12,279 nucleotides of DNA from Acholeplasmatales bacterium (GCA_900767915.1 CAAGAX010000058.1:1-12279), one strand, 5' to 3'; counted from the first letter of the stretch, positions 5,672 to 12,279 are shown. A program made the numbers and translations. Notes: generated by a model not told the origin, from the letters alone.

Positions 5672-6814
5672 ATGGCAAATCGTTTTATGTTAAATGAGAC
5701 TAGTTATCATGGTCATGGAGCAATTAATAATATTGTTCCTGAGGTTAAGGCTAGAGGCTTTAAAAATGTATTAGTTTGTAGTGATCCTGATTTGGTAAAG
5801 TTTGGTGTAACAAAGAAGGTTACAGACCTATTAGATGAAGGAAAAATTCAATATGAATTATATTCAAACATTAAACCTAATCCTACAATTGAAAATGTTT
5901 TAGGAGGAGTTAAGGCTTGCAAGGAGGCTAATGCAGATTGTATTATTGCAATTGGTGGTGGATCTAGTATGGATACATCAAAAGCAATTGGTATTATTAT
6001 TACAAACCCTGAATTTGGCGATGTAAGAAGTCTTGAAGGTGTTGCTCCTACAAAGAAGCCTTGCTTACCTATTATTGCAGTATCTACAACTGCTGGTACT
6101 GCTGCTGAGGTAACTATTAATTATGTAATAACTGATGTAGAAAAGAAGAGAAAGTTTGTATGTGTAGATCCACATGATATGCCAATTGTTGCTATTGTTG
6201 ACCCTGATATGATGTCATCAATGCCTAAAGGATTAACTGCTTCAACAGGAATGGATGCATTAACACATGCAATTGAAGGCTATATTACTCGTGGAGCTTG
6301 GGAAATGAGTGATATGTTCCATATTAAAGCTATTGAAATTATTGGAAAATCATTAAGAGGAGCTGTTTTAAATACTCCTGATGGAAGAGAAGGAATGGCT
6401 TTAGGTCAATATATTGCTGGTATGGGCTTCAGTAATGTTGGTTTAGGTATTGATCATGCAATGGCACATACTTTATCAGCTTATTATGATGTACCTCATG
6501 GAGTTGCTTGTGCTATGCTTTTACCTATTTCTATGGAATTTAATGCTGATGTAACAGGTAGTAAGTATAAGGATATTGCTGAGGCATTAGGTGTTGATAC
6601 TCATGGTATGAATCAAAGTGAATATCGTTTGGCTGCTATTAATGCTGTTAAGAAGCTTTCTACTGATGTAGGTATTCCTACAAAGTGTGAAAAAATTTTA
6701 GAGTCTGATTTGGATAATCTTGCAAGCGACGCATTAAAGGATGCATGCTATCCAGGTAATCCTAAAGAAGCTACTCATGATGAGGTAGTAGAATTATTTA
6801 AAAAATTAATGTAA
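5672..6814 (+). CDS. fucO: lactaldehyde reductase / 1,2-propanediol oxidoreductase (iron alcohol dehydrogenase, FucO-like)
   Basis: The 380-residue group III Fe-dependent alcohol dehydrogenase follows E. coli FucO (383 aa) almost without gaps, starting from MANR..LNET. FucO reduces L-lactaldehyde to L-1,2-propanediol with NADH, the anaerobic end step of fucose or rhamnose use. Visible features: the NAD-binding loop AIGGGSSMDT (93-102), Asp38 in the position that selects NAD in FucO, TTAGTAAEVTINYVIT (139-154), and metal ligands Asp195, His199, His262 and His276 (in MDALTHAIEGY, IDHAMAHTL and VPHGVA), each one residue lower than in E. coli. The protein should be cytosolic. It stands alone between its own promoter and terminator, with no fucose or rhamnose genes in view, so the true substrate may be another short aldehyde. 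The family call is very secure; the substrate is inferred from similarity. Confidence 0.95.
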   Translation: MANRFMLNETSYHGHGAINNIVPEVKARGFKNVLVCSDPDLVKFGVTKKVTDLLDEGKIQYELYSNIKPNPTIENVLGGVKACKEANADCIIAIGGGSSMDTSKAIGIIITNPEFGDVRSLEGVAPTKKPCLPIIAVSTTAGTAAEVTINYVITDVEKKRKFVCVDPHDMPIVAIVDPDMMSSMPKGLTASTGMDALTHAIEGYITRGAWEMSDMFHIKAIEIIGKSLRGAVLNTPDGREGMALGQYIAGMGFSNVGLGIDHAMAHTLSAYYDVPHGVACAMLLPISMEFNADVTGSKYKDIAEALGVDTHGMNQSEYRLAAINAVKKLSTDVGIPTKCEKILESDLDNLASDALKDACYPGNPKEATHDEVVELFKKLM

Positions 6815-6835
6815 TAACATTAGGCTTTATATATT

Positions 6836-6876
6836 AGGACTATGAATTATTATGGATTTATAGTCCTTTTTCTTTT
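6836..6876 (+). terminator. rho-independent terminator after fucO
   Basis: AGGACTATGAA (6836-6846) pairs with TTTATAGTCCT (6857-6867) in an 11-bp stem with one G-U pair and a 10-nt loop, followed directly by TTTTTCTTTT. It begins 21 bp after the fucO stop. Confidence 0.9.
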
Positions 6877-6925
6877 AAATTTCATTAAAATTTTATTGAA
6901 TTATATATATGTTTTGTTATAGAAT

Positions 6926-6931
6926 TATAAT
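6926..6931 (+). promoter_or_regulatory. possible -10 box of the alpha/beta hydrolase gene
   Basis: A perfect TATAAT sits 34 bp before the TTG start, after a strong terminator, so a promoter is needed here. No acceptable -35 is found at normal spacing in this A/T stretch. Confidence 0.4.
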
Positions 6932-6965
6932 GTTTATGATTATAAAATTTTAGAGGTGTATTATT

Positions 6966-7703
6966 TTGAAAAAAAGAAAAAAAATAATAATAATTTGCTC
7001 TATAATATTTAGCTTAATTTCTATTATTGTTGGTGCATTTTTTATATATGTAGAAAATTATTATCATGGTGATGATTTTTCATATAAAGCTTTAAAATCA
7101 GATGATAATGTTATAGTAGAAGATAATGATAGCTATTATTCTTTCATTCCCAAAAATCAAGAATATAAAAATGCTATAATTTTCTATCAGGGAGCTAAGG
7201 TAGAAGTAGAAGCATATTCTCCGTTATTAAAAGAATTAGCTTCAAATAATATAGCCTGCTATGCAATTAAATGTAGCTTTAATCTTGCCTTATTCAATGT
7301 AGGTAGCTATAAGACTATTTATGATTTAGTTAAAAAGGATAATGTTTCATATTATGCGATGGGTCATTCATTAGGTGGAGTTATGGCTGGGATTGCAGCA
7401 AAGAAATATGAAGCTAATTGTAAGGGTATTATTTTACTTGCATCATATTTATCAAGTGATATTTCTAAAACCAACTTATCTTGCCTAAGCATTTATGGAA
7501 CTAATGATGGAATTTTAAAGCTAGATAAGTATGAGGAAGGCAAAAGGTTTTTACCTGATGATTTTACTGAATGTAAGATTGATGGTGGAATTCATTCATA
7601 TTTCGCTTCATATGGTCTACAAAAGGGCGATGGAATTCCCCAAGTTTCAAAAGAATTTCAATTAGAAAAAACAGTCGAGTATATTAAAGAGTTTTTAAGC
7701 TAA
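6966..7703 (+). CDS. membrane-anchored alpha/beta hydrolase
   Basis: The 245-residue protein starts with a lysine-rich tip and one hydrophobic helix (about 7-28), which fits an uncleaved anchor or signal peptide placing the rest outside the membrane. No lipobox is evident. The remainder is a compact alpha/beta hydrolase of the Abhydrolase_5 type: first strand NAIIFYQGAKVEVEAY (69-84), nucleophile elbow GHSLGG (133-138, Ser135), Asp181 in YGTNDGIL and His210 in DGGIHSYF, so the Ser-Asp-His triad is complete. The YQGA stretch probably supplies the oxyanion loop. The substrate is unknown; an ester or amide is all the fold suggests. The start is TTG, chosen because GAGGTG lies 8 nt upstream and the next codons give the signal-like end. 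It is monocistronic between two terminators. Confidence 0.88.
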   Translation: MKKRKKIIIICSIIFSLISIIVGAFFIYVENYYHGDDFSYKALKSDDNVIVEDNDSYYSFIPKNQEYKNAIIFYQGAKVEVEAYSPLLKELASNNIACYAIKCSFNLALFNVGSYKTIYDLVKKDNVSYYAMGHSLGGVMAGIAAKKYEANCKGIILLASYLSSDISKTNLSCLSIYGTNDGILKLDKYEEGKRFLPDDFTECKIDGGIHSYFASYGLQKGDGIPQVSKEFQLEKTVEYIKEFLS

Positions 7704-7738
7704 TAGAATAGTAACTAAAAACTAAATAATAATAGATT

Positions 7739-7796
7739 AAAAAAACCTAATCAAATATATCCTCATTATTAAGGCTATATAGATTAGGTTTTTTTT
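7739..7796. terminator. bidirectional rho-independent terminator between convergent genes
   Basis: An A-run followed by ACCTAATC (7739-7752) pairs with GATTAGGT followed by a T-run (7782-7796), giving a stem of about 14 bp. Inner complements (CCT with AGG, flanked by TATAT and TATATA) lengthen it. T-runs on both strands let it stop the hydrolase from the left and the GltD-like gene from the right. Confidence 0.92.
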
Positions 7797-7814
7797 AAAA
7801 ATAATAACTAATTA

Positions 7815-9062
7815 TTAAATTTCATTATATTTTCCTTTGATATATAAATCAATTTCATCTGCTACCTTCTTTGTTGCTGCTACAGCTTCAACAACAGTTT
7901 TAGCTCCTGATACTACATCTCCTGCTGCATATACTCCTTCTCTTGTTGTTTTACCACCAGTTGTAGTTTCGATAAGACCTTTTTTGTTTGTATCAATTTG
8001 CTTTGTATTTTTAACAATATTTGATAATGCACCTTGACCAATTGCAATAATAACGGAAGTAGAATTGATTTTATATGGATGCTCGCTATCATTAATATAT
8101 TCAATAGAGCCATCATCATTTTCATGCTTTAATACCGGTTCAACAATGATACCATCATCTTCAATTTTGACAGTATTAAGATAATAATTCATCTTTACAC
8201 CATCTACTATAGCTAAATCTAATTCTTCCTCTAAGGCTGTTACTTCTTCACGACCTCTAAAGAAGATAACATCAACCCTAGCTCTTGTTTTACGTAGAAT
8301 AGTTCTTGCTGCGTCCATTGCAACATTACCAGCACCAATAATTACAACATGATCGCCAAGCTCATCATATGAATCTGGATTTTTTAAATAATCAATTGCG
8401 AAATGAACATTTCCAAGTGTTTCTCCAGGAATTCTTAATCTATTTGGATTCCATACTCCTGTACCAATAAATATCGCATCATAGCCATCTCTAAACATAT
8501 CATCAATAGTGATTGTTGGACCTATTAAAGTATTTGGTCTAAATAAAATTCCTAATTCAGTCATTCTAATTAATAGTTTATCTAATAATGTTTTAGGTAA
8601 TCTAAATTCGGGAATACCATATCTTAATACACCACCGATTTTATCCTTTGAATCGATAATAGTAACCTTATAGCCTTTTTTAGCTAAAATAATAGCTAAT
8701 GTTAAGCCGGCAGGTCCTGCTCCTATGATTCCTACTCTATGACCATTAAATGGAGCCTTTTCAAGCTTTGCTTTTTCAAGATAGAATGTTGAAATATATG
8801 TTTCAACCTCATAGAATTTTATTGGTGAACCCTTTCTATTTAATACACAATGCCCCATACAATTATTCTCATGTGGACATATTAAAGAGCATAATGCAGA
8901 AAGAGGATTATTATTGAATAGCTTTTCTCCAGCCTCATCCATTTTACCATCTAAAAACATTTGCATAATGATTGGAATATCAGTTTTTACTGGACATCCT
9001 TCCTTACACATTGGTTTTTTACATTTTAAGCATCTTTGGGCTTCATTAATAATATCTGCCAT
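7815..9062 (-). CDS. GltD-like NAD(P)H oxidoreductase (glutamate synthase small-subunit family), orphan
   Basis: This cytosolic iron-sulfur flavoprotein is of the type that passes electrons between NAD(P)H and a partner. Numbering from the ATG at 9068, the N-terminal Fer4_20 domain has cysteines 13, 16, 21 and 25 (CLKC..MCKEGCP) and 60, 64, 70 and 74 (C..ICP..NNC..HC), enough for two [4Fe-4S] clusters. It is followed by the FAD loop GAGPAGL (116-122), the NAD(P) loop GAGNVAMD (245-252) and the C-terminal FAD motif AAGDV (381-385). I place the start at the third codon (9062), because AAGGGG is 8 nt from it but only 2 nt from the first ATG. That gives 415 residues, slightly shorter than typical GltD (about 450-490). 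No gltB large subunit, nfnA or hydrogenase subunit is adjacent, so it may serve a distant partner or act alone. Exact role uncertain. Confidence 0.9.
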   Translation of the reverse strand: MADIINEAQRCLKCKKPMCKEGCPVKTDIPIIMQMFLDGKMDEAGEKLFNNNPLSALCSLICPHENNCMGHCVLNRKGSPIKFYEVETYISTFYLEKAKLEKAPFNGHRVGIIGAGPAGLTLAIILAKKGYKVTIIDSKDKIGGVLRYGIPEFRLPKTLLDKLLIRMTELGILFRPNTLIGPTITIDDMFRDGYDAIFIGTGVWNPNRLRIPGETLGNVHFAIDYLKNPDSYDELGDHVVIIGAGNVAMDAARTILRKTRARVDVIFFRGREEVTALEEELDLAIVDGVKMNYYLNTVKIEDDGIIVEPVLKHENDDGSIEYINDSEHPYKINSTSVIIAIGQGALSNIVKNTKQIDTNKKGLIETTTGGKTTREGVYAAGDVVSGAKTVVEAVAATKKVADEIDLYIKGKYNEI

Positions 9063-9093
9063 ATACATTTCCCCTTCATTTAATTTCGCTATA

Positions 9094-9122
9094 ATTATAC
9101 TAAAAAAAAATAAATAATGAAA
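9094..9122 (-). promoter_or_regulatory. promoter of the GltD-like gene
   Basis: On the minus strand a perfect TATAAT (9094-9099) follows a weak TTTCAT (9117-9122) with 17 bp between. Transcription would begin about 25 nt before the ATG at 9062, leaving room for the AAGGGG site. Confidence 0.6.
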
Positions 9123-9172
9123 GCCCTTTCTATTAAAATGAAAAAAATACTCATAAAAATCACATAATAATA

Positions 9173-9181
9173 TGCTATAAT
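9173..9181 (+). promoter_or_regulatory. extended -10 promoter implying a leaderless mRNA
   Basis: TGCTATAAT is an extended -10 (TGn plus a perfect hexamer). No good -35 exists at 17 bp (ATAAAA), as is common for extended -10 promoters. Only six bases (ATCACC) separate the -10 from the ATG at 9188, so the expected first transcribed base is at or within a base or two of the start codon. Confidence 0.7.
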
Positions 9182-9187
9182 ATCACC

Positions 9188-10024
9188 ATGAAGCTAGAAT
9201 TTATATGTGAAAATGATAATAATAGATTAACTGAAGAATTAAAGCTACATGTTTCTAGAAGGTTATATAAAAATATAAAAGCGAATAAGATTGTTATATA
9301 TGTAAATGGTATTCCAAGGGAAAGCTATAAAGAGGTTATGAAAGGTGATATCATTTCACTAGAATATGATGTAGCTCATGAAATAAATTGGAATATTTAT
9401 CCATCGACTCTAGATGTAAGATATGAGGATACAGATTATCTTATTGTATATAAAAGAGGTGGATTACAAAGTATTCCAACTAAATCCTCACCATATAGTT
9501 TATATCAAGAGGCTCTATATTATTTAAAAGAAAATAATGAGAGCTTATCTGTTTCTATATTAAATAGATTAGATAGAGATACAAAGGGATTAGTTGTAAT
9601 AGCTAAAAATAGATTTGCTTGTTATAAGCTATCACCTACTCATGAAAAAATGACACGAAAGTATTTAGCATTATGTGAAGGTATTTTTGAAAATGAAACT
9701 GGTACTATAGATACTTTAATAGAAAAAGAAGATAATTCTAACAAAAGATATGTTTCATTAATAAGTGGTAAAAGAGCTATTACTCACTATCATGTTTTAA
9801 AATATATTAATGGAAATTCATTAGTTGAGTTTATATTAGAAACTGGTAGAACTCATCAAATAAGAGTACATTCCCAATATTTGGGACATCCTATAATTGG
9901 GGATATTATGTATAATGATGGTGATGGGGATTTAAAACTTTTTAGTTATTATGTAAAATTTTATCACTATAGATTAGATAAGGAGATTGAAATTAAAATA
10001 AATGAAGAAGACATCCAACTATAA
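9188..10024 (+). CDS. RluA-family RNA pseudouridine synthase
   Basis: The 278-residue enzyme should isomerise specific uridines to pseudouridine in rRNA or tRNA. An S4-like N-terminal domain (about 12-60; RRLYKNIKANKIVIYVNGIP) precedes the catalytic domain, with catalytic Asp129 in LNRLDRDTKGLVVIAKN (family form HRLDRxTSG) and the conserved GRTHQIRVH (220-228) followed by LGHPIIGD. Histidine of the HRLD motif is replaced by Asn and the usual Ser by Lys, as in some divergent RluA/YlyB-like members. The target base cannot be assigned. There is no Shine-Dalgarno before the ATG and the extended -10 ends 6 nt before it, so translation probably begins on a leaderless mRNA; the N-terminus fits family starts. 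It is the first gene of a four-gene operon and overlaps the next by 23 bp. Confidence 0.93.
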   Translation: MKLEFICENDNNRLTEELKLHVSRRLYKNIKANKIVIYVNGIPRESYKEVMKGDIISLEYDVAHEINWNIYPSTLDVRYEDTDYLIVYKRGGLQSIPTKSSPYSLYQEALYYLKENNESLSVSILNRLDRDTKGLVVIAKNRFACYKLSPTHEKMTRKYLALCEGIFENETGTIDTLIEKEDNSNKRYVSLISGKRAITHYHVLKYINGNSLVEFILETGRTHQIRVHSQYLGHPIIGDIMYNDGDGDLKLFSYYVKFYHYRLDKEIEIKINEEDIQL

Positions 10025-10742
10025 TTCTAAAAAATATAAAATTATAAGATTAGTATTACAAATTATTATAATTTTAGCTCTTATTGCTATTGCATTATAT
10101 GCTACTATAGAACTATATCCTTATTTTAAAAGAGTTCAAACTGATGAAGAATATAAAAATTATATTATTGATAAAATTCGTTCCTATGGCGGATGGTCTA
10201 TTTTAATAATAATGTTTTTACAGGTAATTCAAACTATATTTATGATCATTCCTGCAGGTCCGATTGTAATGATTTCAGGAATATTATTATCACCAGGTAG
10301 TGCGATACTATCATCAATTGTTGGTCAAACAATTGGAGGAATTATTGTTTTTTTATTAGTTAGATTGTTTGGATTTAAATTTATTGCCTTATTTGTAGAA
10401 CCTAAAAAAATATATGAATCCAAATTATTGAAAAATACAACAAGATGTGAGGTAATGATGTTTGGATATTTAATGATTCCTGCATTACCTAAGGATATTG
10501 TTAGCTTTATTGCACCTTTTACAGGAATAAAGCTTAAGGACTTTATTATTATAAACCTATTTGCTAGAATGCCTATGACAGTTGTAAGTGTATTTATGGG
10601 ATCATCAATTATGGATTCTAATATAATTTTATTAGTTATTCTTACACTTTTTTCATGCGCTTTAGCTTTAACATGCTTTATATTCCATAAAAAAATTGAA
10701 GATTTTTTAGGAAGAAAAAATGAAAACTTATGTTTATTTTAA
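10002..10742 (+). CDS. TVP38/TMEM64 (DedA-superfamily, SNARE-associated) membrane protein
   Basis: The 246-residue protein spans the membrane several times. One N-terminal helix (15-35) is followed by the VTT/DedA-like core: FMIIPAGPIVMISGILLSPGSAILSSIVGQTIGG (80-113; PAGP re-entrant loop), FLLVRLFG (117-124), YLMIPALPKDIVSFIAPFTGIKLKDF (156-181) and ARMPMTVVSVFMGSSI (188-203). The last two blocks are the best-known signature of the family. Relatives act in lipid translocation or membrane homeostasis, but few bacterial TVP38 members are characterised. The ATG lies 23 bp inside the pseudouridine synthase gene, directly after an in-frame TAA, so no earlier start exists. AAGGAG is 17 nt away, too far for normal use, so translation probably depends on coupling to the upstream gene. 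Confidence 0.9.
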   Translation: MKKTSNYNSKKYKIIRLVLQIIIILALIAIALYATIELYPYFKRVQTDEEYKNYIIDKIRSYGGWSILIIMFLQVIQTIFMIIPAGPIVMISGILLSPGSAILSSIVGQTIGGIIVFLLVRLFGFKFIALFVEPKKIYESKLLKNTTRCEVMMFGYLMIPALPKDIVSFIAPFTGIKLKDFIIINLFARMPMTVVSVFMGSSIMDSNIILLVILTLFSCALALTCFIFHKKIEDFLGRKNENLCLF

Positions 10743-10754
10743 AAGGAGGTTATT

Positions 10755-10991
10755 ATGGATAATCAGATTGTTGAATTAATAGGAGAAAATGGAAAAAAGC
10801 TATTTTTTTATTTAGATGCTGAATTAGAATATGATGGATATAGTTATCAAATTCTTACACCAAAGGATGATAGTATGGGATTGAATCCTGATGAAGCATT
10901 GGTTTTCAGAATAGAAAATGGTGAATATTTTCTTGAAGAAAATGATGATATTATAAATGAAATAGAAAATTTGTATAATAATGAGCAATAA
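10755..10991 (+). CDS. DUF1292 family protein (YrzB-like)
   Basis: A small acidic cytosolic protein of 78 residues. The pattern IVELIGENGKKLFFYLDAELEYDGYSYQILTP, then DEALVFRIENG and a closing acidic helix (DDIINEIENLYNNEQ), matches DUF1292, a Bacillota family of unknown function that includes Bacillus YrzB. In other genomes DUF1292 genes often neighbour RNA-related genes, and here it sits three genes after a pseudouridine synthase; this is context only. An ideal Shine-Dalgarno (AAAGGAGGT, 5 nt from the ATG) overlaps the stop region of the previous gene, so it should be well translated. Its TAA lies immediately before the hairpin that hides the next gene's ribosome-binding site. Confidence 0.85.
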   Translation: MDNQIVELIGENGKKLFFYLDAELEYDGYSYQILTPKDDSMGLNPDEALVFRIENGEYFLEENDDIINEIENLYNNEQ

Positions 10992-10996
10992 TGGTC

Positions 10997-11020
10997 ATAA
11001 TATCCTTGAAAGGATGTTAT
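10997..11020 (+). promoter_or_regulatory. hairpin sequestering the DUF1540 Shine-Dalgarno
   Basis: ATAATATCCT (10997-11006) pairs with AGGATGTTAT (11011-11020) through 10 bp with one G-U, closed by the loop TGAA. The 3' arm holds the Shine-Dalgarno AAGGA (11010-11014), and the arm ends 3 nt before the ATG at 11024. The upstream stop codon is at 10989-10991, so a terminating ribosome would reach over and open the hairpin, giving translational coupling. Confidence 0.6.
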
Positions 11021-11023
11021 ATT

Positions 11024-11353
11024 ATGACAAATATTAATTGTGAAGCTTGTAAATGTGGTTACAATTCAAGTGGTAAATGCTTAAAAGAAGAAATTGATGT
11101 TGAAGGATTATTTGCTAAAAGCAAGGTAGGAACCTTCTGTCAATCCTATAAAAATCTTCAAAATAATCCAATTAAGGAAATGGAGATTGCAAGAGAATTA
11201 GCAGATGATGATTTACCACATAGAGTAAATTGTAGCGCTAATTACTGTTCCTTTTATAATGATGGATGTTGCCAAAATAGAGAAATATCTATTGGTAAGG
11301 AGGATTCATTATATAGAAGTGAAACGGAATGTGATAGCTTTCATTTGAAATAA
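11024..11353 (+). CDS. double DUF1540 cysteine-rich (putative metal-binding) protein
   Basis: A 109-residue soluble protein built of two DUF1540 modules, each with the pattern C-x4-C-x7-C-x19-C: Cys6, 11, 19, 39 and Cys70, 75, 83, 103. Spacing is identical in both, and each last cysteine is followed by xSY or xSF. A charged, helix-prone linker (about 45-66, KEMEIARELADDD) joins them. Four-cysteine modules of this type are thought to bind a metal such as zinc; function is unknown. Extra cysteines (9, 82) adjoin each set. An ATG at 10991, overlapping the DUF1292 stop, would add 11 residues, but AAAGGA (11009-11014) lies 9 nt before the ATG at 11024 and the cysteine module begins right after it, so I prefer the later start. 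It is the last gene of the operon. Confidence 0.87.
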   Translation: MTNINCEACKCGYNSSGKCLKEEIDVEGLFAKSKVGTFCQSYKNLQNNPIKEMEIARELADDDLPHRVNCSANYCSFYNDGCCQNREISIGKEDSLYRSETECDSFHLK

Positions 11354-11355
11354 TT

Positions 11356-11379
11356 AAGAGCAGAAATGCTCTTTTTTTT
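11356..11379 (+). terminator. rho-independent terminator of the pseudouridine synthase operon
   Basis: AAGAGCA and TGCTCTT form a 7-bp stem with a GAAA tetraloop, followed by an unbroken T-run to 11379. It starts 2 bp after the DUF1540 stop. Confidence 0.95.
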
Positions 11380-11440
11380 ATATAAAATATAAAAAAAATT
11401 AAAATAAAAATATATTTATATATAAAAAGGTGATATAACA

Positions 11441-12070
11441 TGAATTTAGGTTTTATTTATTTCGTTGGGTTTTTATAGATTTTAGTCATTATCGGATATA
11501 ATATAAGTAGTAAAATATATAGATATGAGAAACCTAATAATGCAATATTTTTTGGACCAACTATAATATATGTTAGTGATGTTAAAGATGGAAAAACATT
11601 AAGAATTTATTGTAAAGTCAAAAGATTGACTATTATATTAGAGGTTATAAAACCAGAGTACTTAAAGATATAAATTTTTGAAATATATTTGTTATCCTAT
11701 CAATAAAATTACCTATTTACTACAAAGATAAAAATAAGAAAGAATCTTTCGTTCATCCTTTGAGTTGTTGTGATTTTAAGTCTAGAAAAACTAAAAGGTT
11801 AGAGGAATATATAATTGATAGTATAAAAAAATCTTCTGCTATTGGGCTTGAAATGACAATCAAATCCTTATTCTACCGCATTGGATATTGTAGAATCATT
11901 TAGAGAAATTGTTTCAAATAGATCAACTAATCACTTGATGAGTACCTTAAAAAATATAAAAGTCATAAATGAGCAAATTGGATTAAATTAAGATTGTTTA
12001 TGAATGATGTTTAAGAGATTTAATTGCAGTAATCAATCAAATCCACGAAATGAATAACCAACATCACTAA
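11441..12070 (+). pseudogene. decayed gene with N-terminal membrane helix, family not recognised
   Basis: A good Shine-Dalgarno (AAAGGTGAT, 7 nt spacing) precedes ATG 11441, but the frame meets TAG at codon 13 (11477-11479). It then reads on as ILVIIGYNISSKIYRYEK and DVKDGKTLRIYCKVKRL to a TAA near 11672. Coding-like sequence resumes in another frame (about 11682-11898; PIYYKDKNKKESFVHPLS, KTKRLEEYIIDSIKKS), shifts again near 11860 (NPYSTALDIVESFREIVS to the TAA at 11989), and perhaps once more (about 11987-12070; RDLIAVINQIHEMNNQ, with a TGA inside). At least one nonsense change and two or three frameshifts are needed to join one protein of roughly 200 residues: a membrane helix, then a charged domain. 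I cannot name the family. The pieces look coding by composition, but this is by eye. Confidence 0.5.
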
Positions 12071-12101
12071 AGAAGGTTATCAAAAATAAAACCATTAAAA
12101 A

Positions 12102-12143
12102 AAGGATTTATAGAAGGGCATCTTTTTCCCATATTAAATCCTT
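12102..12143 (-). terminator. hairpin with a T-run on the minus strand
   Basis: AAGGATTTA (12102-12110) pairs with TAAATCCTT (12135-12143), with an inner GGG/CCC pairing in the loop. Seven A residues (12097-12103) overlap and precede it, so on the minus strand the stem is followed by a T-run. Read on the plus strand it is only followed by ACTTTTA. It may end a minus-strand transcript entering from beyond the window. Confidence 0.5.
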
Positions 12144-12176
12144 ACTTTTAATAAACTAAACTGTAAGTAGTAATAT

Positions 12177-12250
12177 AAAAGTAATCAAAAAAGCTCATAT
12201 AGTTTTCATCAATTAAGATGTTAATTTAAGCTTTAAAGATTACTTTTTTT
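12177..12250 (+). terminator. nested hairpin with T-run
   Basis: AAAAGTAATC (12177-12186) pairs with GATTACTTTT (12238-12247), and the T-run continues to 12250. Inside are AAAGCT (12190-12195) with AGCTTT (12229-12234), and AATTAA (12211-12216) with TTAATT (12221-12226) around the loop GATG. The pairings are nested, giving one long interrupted hairpin. It is probably a terminator for whatever once read through the decayed gene. Confidence 0.6.
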
Positions 12251-12279
12251 CATTATATAATAGTTTCATAGGAAGTGAA

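Noticed and set aside
7837..9117. Short ORFs overlapping the GltD-like gene (7837-8037 +, 7913-8125 -, 8914-9117 +)
   Set aside because: All are in other frames of a gene whose motifs are intact, and none has start signals or a recognisable product.
10991..11023. ATG 10991 as the main DUF1540 start
   Set aside because: No upstream Shine-Dalgarno at proper spacing, and the extra 11 residues are encoded by the hairpin region; AAAGGA favours 11024. Kept only as a possible coupled alternative.
11441..12070. Recoded UGA or UAG explaining the interrupted 3' ORF
   Set aside because: TAG and TAA also interrupt it and frameshifts are needed, while the intact genes use TGG for Trp and end in TAA or TAG; decay explains it more simply.

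Overview
The window is about 12.3 kb of very AT-rich DNA. Its purine-rich Shine-Dalgarno sites, strong sigma-A-type -10 boxes, TTG and TAG use, and gene families (MgtE, DUF1292, DUF1540, DUF4250, FucO-type alcohol dehydrogenase, orphan GltD-like flavoprotein) suggest an anaerobic low-GC Bacillota. A gut Erysipelotrichales- or Clostridia-like bacterium is plausible, but this is inference: no rRNA or other phylogenetic marker is present. All tryptophans I checked use TGG, and genes end in TAA or TAG, so the standard code applies.

Layout from left to right: (1) the 3' half of an IS3/IS150-type transposase, with its probable right inverted repeat ending about 14 bp from the next gene; (2) a minus-strand CPA2 cation/proton antiporter with its own promoter; (3) a gene-poor stretch with a doubtful small membrane ORF; (4) an apparent magnesium operon: promoter, a 22-codon leader ORF inside a set of competing RNA stems, two tandem full-length mgtE genes and a 59-aa DUF4250 gene; (5) a FucO-like lactaldehyde/propanediol oxidoreductase with its own promoter and a strong terminator; (6) a membrane-anchored alpha/beta hydrolase, separated by a bidirectional terminator from (7) a convergent GltD-like iron-sulfur flavoprotein; (8) a divergent plus-strand operon of an RluA-family pseudouridine synthase, a TVP38/DedA-like membrane protein, DUF1292 and a double-DUF1540 cysteine protein, ending in a strong terminator; (9) about 900 bp holding a decayed gene and two hairpins.

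The most interesting element is the mgtE leader (about 2441-2552). It is not a recognisable M-box magnesium riboswitch. A predicted transcript starts just upstream of a Shine-Dalgarno and a short ORF whose 3' codons lie in alternative hairpins, and one of those hairpins captures the mgtE ribosome-binding site. This looks like a leader-peptide translational switch for Mg2+ transport. Two other translation-level signals stand out: the pseudouridine synthase mRNA appears leaderless, and the DUF1540 gene has its Shine-Dalgarno buried in a 10-bp hairpin immediately after the upstream stop codon.
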